This document shows, in pieces, positions 24,501 through 29,478 of a stretch of 64,000 bases of DNA (positions are counted from its first letter, which is position 1; each line of letters opens with the position of its first letter). The stretch is from contig CP053163.1 in the NCBI GenBank assembly GCA_014607495.2, forward strand, positions 5,622,716 through 5,686,715. The letters run 5' to 3'. A program made the position numbers and the translations under genes. The notes beneath the pieces are model-generated. The model ran no database searches. It was not told the origin of the DNA and saw only the letters and a list, made by a program, of their open reading frames with translations. Source of the DNA: Carposina sasakii. Its lineage: Eukaryota; Arthropoda; Insecta; Lepidoptera; Carposinidae.

Positions 24501-27500
24501 CGCAGTGCTGGGTCATGGACCTCAACACCTACTGCAAGGTATGGACGGTGGATAGATAGATACTCATCTGAAAATGGTGAAAACTCTCTGACTGATACTG
24601 TCAATCAATAAAATTACATACATACAGGGTGTTTTTTCGTTGTCACTATTAACCGAACTTGTACCCTAAAAAATGGTTAGAAGTAGCACCATATGCTTCT
24701 ATCGGCCCTTAGTGCTCTGCCTACCCCGTAAAGGATAAAGGCGTGATTATATGTATGTATGTATTAGAGAGGTGGCCTAACCTAAGCTTTGGACTTGTGT
24801 GTGAGTGTACGCGAGACCTAGACCATCTAGGAACTCAAAAACACCGTCTATGCTAGACGGTCATGTGGCATGACAACTTTGCGTTCTTCTATGCACGCAC
24901 GATATCTTAATTGTAATCATTTGTGTGAATGATAATAATAAAATAAAAATTATTTATTCACAGACAATAAAAATCTATCTATCTAACAAATAAGTCCATA
25001 GTTTGTTAGTATTACAAGGTATCAATTATTAAAATATATAAAAATGAAAGTGTATAAAAATGAGTGTATAGCAGGCTGTTCACCGATTGCCACGTTTTAC
25101 GTGTAAATCGGTGAACCGCTCGAGTACAGCCGCGTCCATCCTGTCTGCTATCATCCTCAGGATCTCGTTGGAGCTTCCCCGCAATCTGCGCACCACCGAC
25201 AGGCTTTTCTTGCGCATGATGGCGTAGAAGTCATCCAACCCAGCATCCGCAAACATGCCAGACGCATAATTTATTTATTTATTTATTACTAAGACACACC
25301 AACAGTATACACATATAAAATAAATTATTACAGGCAATAAGGTATTTTGTCTTATGCGCATACCAATTATGGGCATGTTCGTATTGCACCTTAAATATAA
25401 CATTCTATATATTATGTATGACATAAACAGAAACTATACACAATAAAATAATAAAGAGCCAGGAACTAGAGAGAATCTTTGATTTTAGAACGGAATTTGT
25501 GATACGAGTCAAAATGAACATCTATATCTGGCAATGCGTTACTAATAATATTAAATTGATTGGTTATCCTAAAAATTGGCGAGTTCTTTCCTATATTAGT
25601 TCGCACAAAAGGAGAACTGAAAACTTTATTTATAGGATGTCGTGGCAGTGTTCTGGGGACGTTAAATCTTATCTGTTCCAAAATTTCAGGACATTGACTA
25701 TAACCCCTGACAATCTTGTAGAGGAACACAATATCATGCAGCCTTCTACGATCGCGCAAGGAAGACATTTTGAAGAACAAAAGTCGTTCATCATAGGGTC
25801 TCCGATGGGAAATATCTCGTGATACAAAAGCGAGATGTCGAGTGAATGCTCGTTGCAAACCTTCTACACGCTGAGAATGGACAGCATACCATGGGTTCCA
25901 AACAGTACTTGCAAACTCCAAATGACTCCGCACCAACGCATTAAAAAGTACTATCTTAGTGCGCTGGCTGAACCCTCTAGTGTTTCGTTTTACAAAACCC
26001 AGTAATTGTGAAGATTTTTTGACAATAGTATCTATGTGAGAGATGAAGTCCAATTTTTTATCAACGATAACACCCAAGTCGCGAACCTCTTCAACCTGTT
26101 TTATTCCAGTACTATTTAGAACGTATGAAGATGGAAATGGTCGCTTTTTTCTGGTTATTTTTATATGATTGCATTTATTTATGTTTAAATCCATTAAATT
26201 ATTTTTGCACCACGCTTCAATTCTGTTCAAATCGCTCTGCACATGTATGATATCATCCGGGGAATTAATGGTTTTGTATATTTTAAGGTCATCAGCAAAC
26301 ATAGAAAATTTACAATTATGTATTACCTTAGTAATGTCATCAATAAACAATGAAAACAATACAGGCCCAAGATGAGATCCCTGTGGTACACCGGAACTAG
26401 AGAAATAAACACTAGACTTATATCCCTTCACTACAACTGTTTGGGTTCTATGTTCAAGATAGGAAGCAAACCACCTTAAAAGCGACCCATGTATGCCGTA
26501 CATCGCAAGTCTGCGCAATAGTATGCTATGATTCACCCTATCGAAGGCACTGCTGAAGTCCGTGTATATCGCATCCACTTCATGGCCAGAATCAAGTTGA
26601 GCACTAACGTCAGATACAAAGGACACAAGATTCGTTTGCACAGATCGACCCTTGCGAAAGCCATGTTAGCTGGAATTAACAGCGTGATCTATATGTCGAG
26701 TTAAAATAGGACATAAAAGTGACTCGAACACTTTAGATACACATGACAATATTGAAATAGGACGATAATTTTTTACATCGTCAGTTGCGCCTTTTTTGTG
26801 AACAGGTACAATTCTGGCCTTCTTAAACTCAGTTGGAAAAGTCCCGCTTTCTAGAGATCTGTTGTATATAAGTTTAAGGGGCAAGGTCACAGCGAAGCAA
26901 CAGCGTTTAAAAAATATCGGAGGGATACCATCAGGTCCACTACCTTTAGACACATCAAGATTTTTTAATGTTTTTGCAATATCAGACTCGGTAAAACGTA
27001 TTGCACACAAATTCATTCCATTGGTTGACCCAGAGGTATTAGCCGCGTTTACATCGCCATTGGCGCTAAAAGCTGATGAAAAGTGTTGCGCAAACAGATT
27101 TACAGTATCGTGTCCAGCAGGAATAGATGAAACATTTTTCCTTTTACTATCAACAAATTGCCAGAAATATTTGGAATTCTTTGTGATGTTTGATTCTACG
27201 TTTTGTTTATATTCACAGTAACACTTGCGGTACAATTTATGACAACGTTCTCTCAGTAATTGATATTCATAATGATCACGTGGATTATTATATTTACGAT
27301 ATTTGATTCTCGCCTTTTCCTTCTCTGATAACAATTTAATTAGAGCATAACTAAACCACTTCGGATATTTACATTTTATAGGACTATGTTTAGGTACAAG
27401 TTTCTCTATCACATTTATAATGATGGGGTTTAAAACATACTATGATTATACATAACATATATTAGATCAAAAGCTTATATGCCATTTTCATTCAGGGTCG

Positions 27501-29478
27501 TCCGGTAGGCGCGTCAGAACCGCACGTGTACACGTGTGAGTTGCGAGTGGATCGCTCGGCGCGGCTGTTCACTCGGGTATCCAAGCCTAAATACCCGATC
27601 TGCACTAAAGCGTACGCCTTCGACCACTTCCCCACGCGCCTGAAGATCTCTCGCACGTACGCTGTAAGTATCACATCCGTATTTATAAAAATAACGACGT
27701 TATGTCCAAGATACCCCAGTCCTTAAAGACGAAGGTATTCAACCAGTGCGTGCTGCCGGTGATGACCTACGGTGCTGAGACGTGGTTTCTAACTATGTGC
27801 CTCATAAAGAAGCTCAGGATCGCACAGCGAGCGATGAAGAGAGCTATGCTTGGGATCTCTGCGTGATCGAATCAGAAATGAGGAGATCCGCAGACGTACA
27901 AAGATCACCGACATAGCTCAACGGTCCAGCAAGCTGAAGTGGCAATGAGCAGGGCACATAGCTCGAAGAACTGATGGAGTCGGAAAGTTCTATAGTGGAT
28001 ACCACGTATCGGGAAAGGCCACCCGCGAGGTGGACGGACGACCTGGCCAAGGTCGCGGGCGTCGGTTGGATGCAGGCTGCTTCCGACCGGTCGGAGTGGA
28101 GGTTGTTGGGGGAGGCCTATGTCCAACAGTGGACTTCTCAGGGCTGTAAATGATGATGGCCGATTCTGACCATCACACGTAAACTTAAAATTAGTCAAGT
28201 CTCCCTCTCCATTCTTAACATAAATGGCTGAAACATAGAGGACTCATTTTTAAGTGTGACGGTTATAATCGAGCATATTTATTTATCAATGTAACATTGT
28301 TTTTCTGTAGGTTTAAAATGTTTGTGTTCTTTAAAGAATACGGACTATTCTAGCCACGCCAAAAACCTGTATTAAAAAAGTAATTAGTTATATGTAGTTG
28401 AGTAACTTTTCATTTCATACCTAGGTATACATACGGCTATACCATACGCCAACGCTCCTGGCATGCGCTGTCATATAACGTTCTATGACGGCGTGTGCCA
28501 GGAGGGTTGGCGTATAGTATAGTGTTAGCAAAATGGGGTAGCCTCCTTCGAGATCTGACAGCCATGTTTAACATAGAAATGCCAGATGTAAAAGATCAGT
28601 GACAAGTTATAAGCTCATCGCTTGAGAACGCCCCTGAGTTCCGTAGTCGACTCATACTACATGCTTGGAAGGAAATGCAGCTGATGTATTCTAGTGAAGC
28701 CCCGCATCAGCACAGGACATAACTCCTATGCCTGATTTTAAAACTATTTTTTTTTGTATGAAGTGACACAGACAATGTAGACATGCACGCACATAGTACC
28801 TAGCCCCATTATCTAAATGAGCTATTGGGTGAAACACAACCTAATCCATGTAATATTTGTAGCCGCATGAAGTGCTACCGGAGTACCTAAAAGGCAGGGC
28901 TAAGAACGCGACGCCGGCGGACAAAGCTAACAAACCGCCGCCCGCCAAGGAACCGAAGAAGAAACCACCGGCCATCACTTATCCTGAAACAGCTAAGGTA
29001 GTATACCTACTTTCTGCAGAGCAGTTTACATGTATACGGGCATTTTAATTTAAATGTATAATATGGTTATATACATAAACACACAAGTGACGCGTAAAAT
29101 GTACAAGAAATATATCTTAACTGACCAAATTAAGTACTTTTAGCGGCTCGCGCCATTATACGTGGGCGTGACCTATTCCAAATAATATGGTCGACACGGT
29201 AGACTTATAAGTATACAGTAATATTTGTCTCTGCTCCTCTCCATTGTTAATATAACAACAACTTTTTTTACCATTAAAATTAAAACTTCAAGTCGCGTTG
29301 TTATCACTCCCCCTCCCCACAGACGACAGCAAACGCATCAGCCCGTCGCTCGGAGAAAGCGGCGCGCGTTGACGTCATCGCCCGTCGTTTACTAGCTCGA
29401 GGCGCGCGCGGCTCGGCCAAGGCGCTCGACGCCTCGTATCTACTAGCGCCGCGCCGGGCGAGGCAGCGCGCCTCGTGA
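3369..29478 (+). CDS. ash1: ASH1 histone H3K36 methyltransferase (trithorax group), 19 exons, 5' end missing
   Basis: ASH1 is a nuclear SET-domain methyltransferase that places H3K36 methylation and keeps homeotic and other genes active against Polycomb. Coding segments: 3369-3563, 5102-5237, 5356-11136, 11219-11415, 12047-12185, 14249-14414, 18562-18718, 19146-19246, 19503-19838, 20060-20408, 20908-21137, 21240-21339, 21761-21906, 23573-23824, 24141-24310, 24436-24538, 27496-27663, 28863-28997, 29323-29478. Every junction is GT-AG and in phase; the sum is 9,018 nt if one missing base is allowed in exon 3, about 3,005 residues. Domain order by residue within this model: poly-Ser about 13-35, AT-hooks, FxLP near 2080, AWS 2104-2165, SET 2165-2290, post-SET 2292-2308, bromodomain about 2500-2610, PHD 2630-2678, BAH about 2685-2850. 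This order is diagnostic for ASH1. The start codon is not seen. The reading frame breaks once near 10289, most simply a sequence error. Fly ASH1 is shorter, about 2,200 residues. Confidence 0.93.
3832..4093. mobile_element. Foldback MITE family C, copy 1 (TA target site)
   Basis: The element begins CAGGGTGTAACAGAAAGG and ends with the reverse complement of that text; TA flanks both ends. Almost the whole 262 bp folds on itself: AAGCTATGTAAATAGCC and AAATAAACATGTG recur inverted in the other half. A second copy is at 13234-13493. TA duplication and CAGGGTG ends suggest mobilisation by a Tc1/mariner-type transposase, which is inference. Confidence 0.8.
4141..4311. repeat. Long inverted repeat with about 57-bp arms
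   Basis: The left arm (4141-4197) starts GACACGAAACTAGGTAGG and runs to CCAACTCCGAAAT; the right arm (4254-4311) is its near-perfect reverse complement, ending CCTAGTTTCGTGTC. The spacer is about 56 bp. No coding sequence. It directly abuts the family B MITE copy that follows and may have been inserted at its edge. Confidence 0.75.
4311..4687 (-). mobile_element. MITE family B, copy 1 (antisense, left end eroded)
   Basis: The copy contains the family landmarks CGTCAACGTTCCCGAAAACT, GGAAGCATACCTGGGAAGTG, ACGCGCGTAGCA and GAGTACGTACCC, and ends CACCCTG followed by TA. Other copies are at 44957-45320, 48711-49079 and 53903-54277. The left terminal repeat is degraded where the hairpin at 4141-4311 abuts. 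Confidence 0.75.
5102..5237 (+). CDS. ash1: ash1 exon B
   Basis: Bounded by CTCAG and G/GTACGT. It codes 45 residues beginning VIDDADLAELFPEQTSS and rich in acidic, Ser, Pro and Gln residues, then leaves one base that joins the next exon to make Gly. Phase matches both neighbours. The 118-bp intron that follows is the shortest upstream one. Confidence 0.8.
5356..11136 (+). CDS. ash1: ash1 exon C: 5.8-kb exon, basic Ser/Lys-rich region with AT-hooks
   Basis: This exon codes most of the protein N-terminal to the catalytic part. It is Ser/Lys/Asn-rich and largely without predicted fold. A clear AT-hook core (KRGRPRK, 6030-6050) and a second weaker one (VGRKP, near 6529) suggest minor-groove DNA contact. 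At about 6830-7025 there is a degenerate tandem of GYKSDY-like units. Many short basic clusters could be nuclear localisation signals. The frame that starts upstream is open to 10331, while the frame running into the downstream acceptor is open from 10244 to the donor at 11137, so one base appears to be missing. The far end (FSDYYKE) joins in phase to the next exon. Confidence 0.88.
10244..10328 (+). other. ash1: Reading-frame break inside ash1 exon C
   Basis: Upstream coding sequence runs in one frame until a TAA at 10329-10331; the downstream coding frame is closed before 10244 by TAA at 10241-10243. The switch must fall between. In the upstream frame the run of seven A at 10289-10295 reads A AAA AAA, and a shift of minus one there, or one more A in the true genome, joins the two frames. 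A five-A run at 10267-10271 is a second candidate. No strong downstream stem is apparent, so programmed frameshifting is the less likely reading. Confidence 0.8.
11219..11415 (+). CDS. ash1: ash1 exon D: FxLP segment before AWS
   Basis: Acceptor CTTTACAG, donor A/GTGAGT. It codes a conserved block containing PPPYCERWVRRRQQ and FTLPYDIWW. This segment just N-terminal to AWS is highly conserved in ASH1 proteins. The F-x-L-P motif is, from published work on the ASH1-MRG15 complex, the site by which MRG15 docks and relieves autoinhibition; that role here is by homology. Confidence 0.92.
11715..11980. mobile_element. Foldback element with CGCGCAAAATGACAA ends
   Basis: The left end reads GTCAGTCGCGCAAAATGACA followed by AGGTTTATAACC; the right end is the matching inverted text (GGTTATAAACGTTGTCATTT then TGCGCGATTGCC). 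Inner parts also pair (GTTTTTGGTTTTG against CAAAACCAAAAACG). It lies about 65 bp upstream of the AWS exon. No coding capacity is seen; outer boundaries are approximate. Confidence 0.6.
12047..12185 (+). CDS. ash1: ash1 exon E: AWS domain
   Basis: Acceptor TTACAG, donor GG/GTGAGC. It codes NVYYDVKPSAGECESVACNC and continues with a dense Cys pattern ending in CECSPQLCPCG. This is the zinc-binding AWS (associated with SET) domain that always precedes SET in ASH1, NSD and SETD2 enzymes. It completes across the next junction with DKCKNQRIQ. Confidence 0.95.
12194..12320 (+). repeat. Helitron 5' fragment
   Basis: Just after the AWS exon donor the sequence TCTATACTTACTATATAAAG looks like a lepidopteran Helitron 5' end, and CCGCCCCGGCTTCGCGCGGG follows as in related copies (compare 14690-14730). 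No CTAG 3' end is found, so it is a fragment. Confidence 0.45.
12400..12712 (-). mobile_element. LINE 3' fragment with reverse-transcriptase C-terminus (antisense)
   Basis: On the minus strand, about 12553-12712 codes a peptide containing TYVNGIEIYNYLPNFIK and LKNWLIEKCFYDVAEFY, typical of the far C-terminus of insect non-LTR retrotransposon polymerases. The 3' side ends in AT-rich tail sequence near 12400. The open frame is cut at 12712 by the transposon that begins there and may resume after 13905. Confidence 0.6.
12713..13904. mobile_element. TA-flanked DNA transposon with GGGGAGACC ends, hosting a MITE
   Basis: Ends are perfect inverted repeats of at least 22 bp beginning GGGGAGACCGGGGATAGTTG (left) with the reverse complement at 13875-13904. 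TA occurs at both outer borders. The interior is AT-rich with several GGGGTAGGTTGAC-like repeats and no transposase, so the element is non-autonomous. A complete foldback MITE (13234-13493) is inserted inside. It interrupts a LINE fragment. Confidence 0.75.
13234..13493. mobile_element. Foldback MITE family C, copy 2
   Basis: It is very similar end to end to the copy at 3832-4093: CAGGGTGTAACAGAAAGGG at the left, its reverse complement at the right, TA on both sides, and near full-length self-complementarity. Here the arms pair better than in copy 1 (TATAGAGAACCTAT against ATAGGTTCTCTATA), suggesting a younger or less eroded copy. Confidence 0.82.
14249..14414 (+). CDS. ash1: ash1 exon F: end of AWS and start of SET
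   Basis: Acceptor TTGCAG, donor AAG/GTAAGT, phase 0 at the end. It codes DKCKNQRIQRHEW and then GWGVRTKHKIVSGDFILEYV with GEVVSDKEF. The GWG motif binds the methyl donor S-adenosylmethionine, and the EYxGEV motif belongs to the first SET block. All expected residues are present. Confidence 0.96.
14531..14744 (+). mobile_element. Short non-autonomous Helitron (214 bp)
   Basis: Starts TCCCTACATATTATAAAAC after an A and ends with a GC-rich hairpin (CGCGGGCGAAGCCGTGGGCG) and CTAG before a T. No coding sequence. It lies 116 bp after the first SET exon. Confidence 0.72.
14936..14990 (+). repeat. tRNA-like relic (55 nt)
   Basis: The ends GCCCGTG and CACGGGC form a perfect seven-pair acceptor stem, and GGTTCGATCCC matches the internal B box of tRNA genes. 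The middle is too short for both D and anticodon arms, and the T-stem pairs poorly. It is therefore a decayed tRNA or a tRNA-derived SINE head rather than a working tRNA gene. Confidence 0.4.
15007..18147 (+). mobile_element. TTAA-bounded DNA transposon with Mutator-type transposase relic
   Basis: The outer sequence is TTAAGGGGTTAGGCCA at the left (15007-15022) and its exact reverse complement at the right (18132-18147); similarity beyond 16 bp is weak. TTAA at both ends may be the target duplication. Inside is a transposase-like reading frame (15817-17552) broken once by a frameshift, flanked by about 0.8 kb and 0.6 kb of AT-rich noncoding sequence. It sits in the ash1 intron that splits SET, in the same direction as ash1. 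TTAA targets are typical of piggyBac and Kolobok, not of Mutator elements, which make 8-10 bp duplications. Confidence 0.75.
15817..17552 (+). pseudogene. Mutator-like (PF20700-type) transposase with one frameshift
   Basis: The first frame (15817-17016, 399 codons) begins MGRTVYRGKK. It has a zinc-like CKVCKSQ/CEKC pair near residues 85-113, a DGSWRKRG motif near 209 that fits the first catalytic Asp, and GDGDCKTF near 307-311 that fits the second. Coding then stops, but the neighbouring frame continues at once with KPKHDKCPIGEDSWCSWQKA and runs to 17552 (GGYTQNCNESFNS motif). Only one base appears lost, near 17000-17015. The layout matches the insect and cnidarian transposases annotated as Mutator-like. 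Because only one lesion is seen the copy is probably young. The third acidic residue was not assigned. Confidence 0.75.
18246..18462. mobile_element. Foldback element with CCCCCTGATTACCTAAT ends, long form
   Basis: The left end (CCCCCTTATTACCTAACTAG) pairs with the right end (CAAATTAGGTAATCAGGGGG). An inner pair (GCGATAGCGAAAATTGTACA) also occurs inverted, and a second partial end lies inside the right arm (TTTTACGTAATCAGGGGGCG). It lies about 100 bp upstream of the middle SET exon. A mini copy is at 19341-19412. Confidence 0.65.
18562..18718 (+). CDS. ash1: ash1 exon G: SET catalytic core
   Basis: Acceptor TTATGTAG, donor G/GTCAGT. It codes ERMATRYARDTHHYCLHLDG, then GLVIDGHRVGGDGRFVNHSC and RPNCEMQKW. 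The N-H-S-C motif binds the cofactor and closes the pseudoknot of the SET fold. The residue after the Cys is Arg in RPN; Asp or Glu is common at this place in relatives, a mild difference. Sequence is clearly more GC-rich than the introns. Confidence 0.96.
18766..18985 (-). repeat. Antisense Helitron-like relic
   Basis: Read on the minus strand, the segment opens with TAATATTATAAATGCGAAAG, passes a run of related tetramers and a phrase ending in an eroded GC-rich CGCGGGTGTCC end. This is the common layout of lepidopteran Helitron relics; the terminal CTAG is lost. It lies between two SET exons. Confidence 0.45.
19146..19246 (+). CDS. ash1: ash1 exon H: end of SET
   Basis: Acceptor TTTCAG, donor CAG/GTAAAT. 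It codes TFRMALFALRDIDPGEELTY and then DYNFSLFNPAVGQ. E-L-T-Y-D-Y is the last SET motif, including the active-site Tyr. The loop after DYNF corresponds to the autoinhibitory post-SET loop of ASH1 proteins, by homology. Confidence 0.96.
19341..19412. repeat. 72-bp mini foldback with CCCCCTGATTACCTAAT ends
   Basis: Left arm CCCCCTGATTACCTAATATG, right arm CAAGTTACATAATCAGGGGG, separated by about 30 bp. It shares its ends with the element at 18246-18462, so it is probably an internal-deletion derivative. It lies about 90 bp upstream of the post-SET exon. Confidence 0.6.
19503..19838 (+). CDS. ash1: ash1 exon I: post-SET and AT-hook
   Basis: Acceptor TTCTAG, donor CAT/GTAAGT, 112 codons, phase 0 at both ends. 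It opens with PCKCDSEDCRGVIGGKSQ, the post-SET C-x-C-x4-C zinc ligands that complete the active site with the SET pseudoknot Cys. Downstream, ARPGRPRKAVK is a second clear AT-hook. The rest is basic and Gln-rich and leads toward the bromodomain. Confidence 0.94.
20060..20408 (+). CDS. ash1: ash1 exon J: proline-rich linker and bromodomain start
   Basis: Acceptor TTCGCAG, donor G/GTAAGC. After VRRIRDRLSITVPSSP comes a Pro-rich tract with repeated PS and PA. It ends with EERLQRVFRAIYNAVMDAK, the first helix of the ASH1 bromodomain. The one leftover base joins the next exon to give Asp. Confidence 0.9.
20648..20873 (-). mobile_element. RTE-type LINE 3' tail (antisense)
   Basis: The minus strand matches the 3' end of the plus-strand copy at 27694-28157: both carry GGCCACCCGCGAGGTGGACG, GGCCAAGGTCGCGG, the GAGGTTGTTGG stretch, the phrase TCCAACAGTGGACTTCTCAG and a GATGATGATG tail. 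Only about the last 225 bp are present. It lies in the intron inside the bromodomain-coding part. Confidence 0.75.
20908..21137 (+). CDS. ash1: ash1 exon K: bromodomain
   Basis: Acceptor TTTCAG, donor AAG/GTATAG. It codes DDKDKLLSSSLPSENP and later GGCYETVAQFDADMSTVFTN then AIRECGRMSQVG. This is the ZA loop to C-helix part of the bromodomain. The usual acetyl-lysine-binding Asn is not obvious (ECGR in its place), in keeping with the divergent bromodomain of the ASH1 family. Confidence 0.92.
21240..21339 (+). CDS. ash1: ash1 exon L: end of bromodomain
   Basis: Acceptor TTCTAG, donor G/GTGAAC. It codes IYNSAKSECSDVLIKILGPD followed by EPLPSGFLQKTKQ. It is the last bromodomain helix and the linker to PHD. 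Phase joins to the PHD exon to make Glu. Confidence 0.88.
21761..21906 (+). CDS. ash1: ash1 exon M: PHD finger
   Basis: Acceptor CCACAG, donor CCG/GTGAGT. It codes EVIMCTCGLHVEEGVMVQCG, ACGVWQHARCMRV and HHCHLCARP, giving the C4-H-C3 ligand order of a PHD zinc finger. The first donor, at 21907, keeps the reading frame into the BAH exon. The last part of this exon, from about 21825, is the source of the tandem repeat in the next intron. Confidence 0.95.
21870..23426 (+). repeat. 82-bp minisatellite made of PHD exon end plus splice donor, about 18 extra copies
   Basis: Each unit carries CATCTGTGTGCGCGACCG (the exon end), GTGAGTGTCTCAGAG (the donor) and TATACACGGCAGGGTGCGGA. Donors recur exactly every 82 bp from 21907 to 23383, nineteen in all. 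Units differ mainly at two sites: A or G in GCGRCCGG, and A or G in GTGTRACAAC. Against the exon, units lack 26 bp (21849-21874) between GCGCG microhomologies. Length 82 is not a multiple of three. Copy number in the real genome may differ, since such arrays collapse in assembly. Confidence 0.95.
23573..23824 (+). CDS. ash1: ash1 exon N: BAH domain start
   Basis: Acceptor CCGTCAG, donor AAG/GTAAAC, 84 codons, phase 0. It begins VDREIPLDDYTEEGHQFYLT and continues LMRGDLQVRQGDTVYVLRD, the first strand pair of the BAH (bromo-adjacent homology) fold. A charged insertion rich in Lys and Ser follows. Confidence 0.93.
24141..24310 (+). CDS. ash1: ash1 exon O: BAH domain
   Basis: Acceptor TTCCAG, donor AA/GTGAGT. 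It codes DGEVRKHTYQTIGSIPVSEL then DIFRVERLWKHKDTRERYVY and GHHYLRPHETFHEPTRK. The G-x-x-Y-L-R-P-x-E-T phrase is typical of BAH domains. Confidence 0.95.
24436..24538 (+). CDS. ash1: ash1 exon P: BAH domain
   Basis: Acceptor CTCACAG, donor AAG/GTATGG. It codes FFHNEVMRVPLYEAVPIELV and MSQCWVMDLNTYCK, the F-x-x-N-E-V motif and following strands of BAH. Confidence 0.95.
24626..24770 (+). repeat. MITE family B end fused to SINE-like repeat
   Basis: TACAGGGTGTTTTTTCG and CACTATTAACCG match the first 30 bp of family B MITEs, then the sequence switches to the SINE-like unit (GGTTAGAAGTAGCACCATAT, CTATCGGCCC, CTACCCCGTAAAGGATAAAG) with an ATGTATGT tail. It is a chimera made by truncation or nested insertion. 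Confidence 0.55.
25080..25266 (-). pseudogene. C-terminal fragment of a lepidopteran LINE ORF
   Basis: The minus strand codes SGMFADAGLDDFYAIMRKKS, then LSVVRRLRGSSNEILRMIAD and ends FTDLHVKRGNR before a stop. This resembles the end of LINE polymerase proteins common in moths. Only about 60 codons remain. It is cut at its 5' side by the tail of the jockey-like element starting at 25267. Confidence 0.5.
25267..27430 (-). mobile_element. Jockey-like LINE, 5'-truncated, antisense in ash1 intron
   Basis: Minus-strand polymerase coding runs 27412 to 25466, followed by an untranslated tail ending in AAAT repeats at about 25268-25288. There is no endonuclease region, so the copy is truncated at its 5' side. 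Reverse-transcriptase motifs are in order: KGSGPDGIPP, KNYRPISILS, SGVPQGSHLGPVLF and the catalytic FADD in FSMFADDLKIY. Jockey or a close clade is the best fit; CR1-like elements are an alternative. Confidence 0.82.
25466..27412 (-). pseudogene. Non-LTR reverse transcriptase with one in-frame stop
   Basis: Two open stretches, 27412-26666 and 26641-25466, are in the same frame and are separated by a single TAA right before HGFRKGRS. In relatives a Gln (CAA) precedes HGF, so one C-to-T change explains the stop. Otherwise about 640 codons are undamaged, which suggests a recent insertion. The product would copy RNA by target-primed reverse transcription; without an endonuclease domain this copy could not act alone. 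Confidence 0.8.
27496..27663 (+). CDS. ash1: ash1 exon Q: end of BAH
   Basis: Acceptor ATTCAG, donor GCT/GTAAGT, 56 codons. It codes GRPVGASEPHVYTCELRVDR, then SARLFTRVSKPKYPICTKAY and AFDHFPTRLKISRTYA. The D-V/H-Y-x-C-E-x-R-x-D phrase is the end of BAH domains. Confidence 0.94.
27694..28157 (+). mobile_element. RTE-type LINE, 3' end only
   Basis: The plus strand codes QSLKTKVFNQCVLPVMTYGA and ETWFLTMCLIKKLRIAQRAM, a hallmark of the RTE-clade polymerase C-terminus, then decays with stops. The noncoding end (CCAACAGTGGACTTCTCAGG then GCTGTAAATGATGATG) is shared with the antisense tail at 20648-20873. It begins about 30 bp after an ash1 splice donor. Confidence 0.78.
28437..28522 (+). other. 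86-nt near-perfect hairpin in ash1 intron (pre-miRNA-like or mini foldback)
   Basis: Arms are 28437-28475 and 28484-28522, 39 nt each, with an 8-nt loop TAACGTTC. I count 34 Watson-Crick pairs, three G-U pairs and two mismatches. Size, loop and sense orientation inside a transcribed intron fit a microRNA precursor; a minute foldback transposon would look the same. No matching second copy was noticed in the window. Confidence 0.6.
28863..28997 (+). CDS. ash1: ash1 exon R
   Basis: Acceptor TTGTAG, donor AAG/GTAGTA, 45 codons, phase 0. It starts PHEVLPEYLKGRAKNATPAD, where EVLPEYLK follows the BAH domain in ASH1 proteins, then turns Lys/Pro-rich (KPPPAKEPKKKPPA). Confidence 0.88.
29323..29478 (+). 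CDS. ash1: ash1 terminal exon
   Basis: Acceptor CCCCACAG; 51 codons and a TGA stop at 29476-29478. The tail is Arg/Ala-rich (TTANASARRSEKAARVDVIA, LLARGARGSAKALD) and very GC-rich. Phase and position fit; sequence conservation is weak, as expected for the extreme C-terminus. Confidence 0.82.
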   Translation, partial: TTANASARRSEKAARVDVIARRLLARGARGSAKALDASYLLAPRRARQRAS

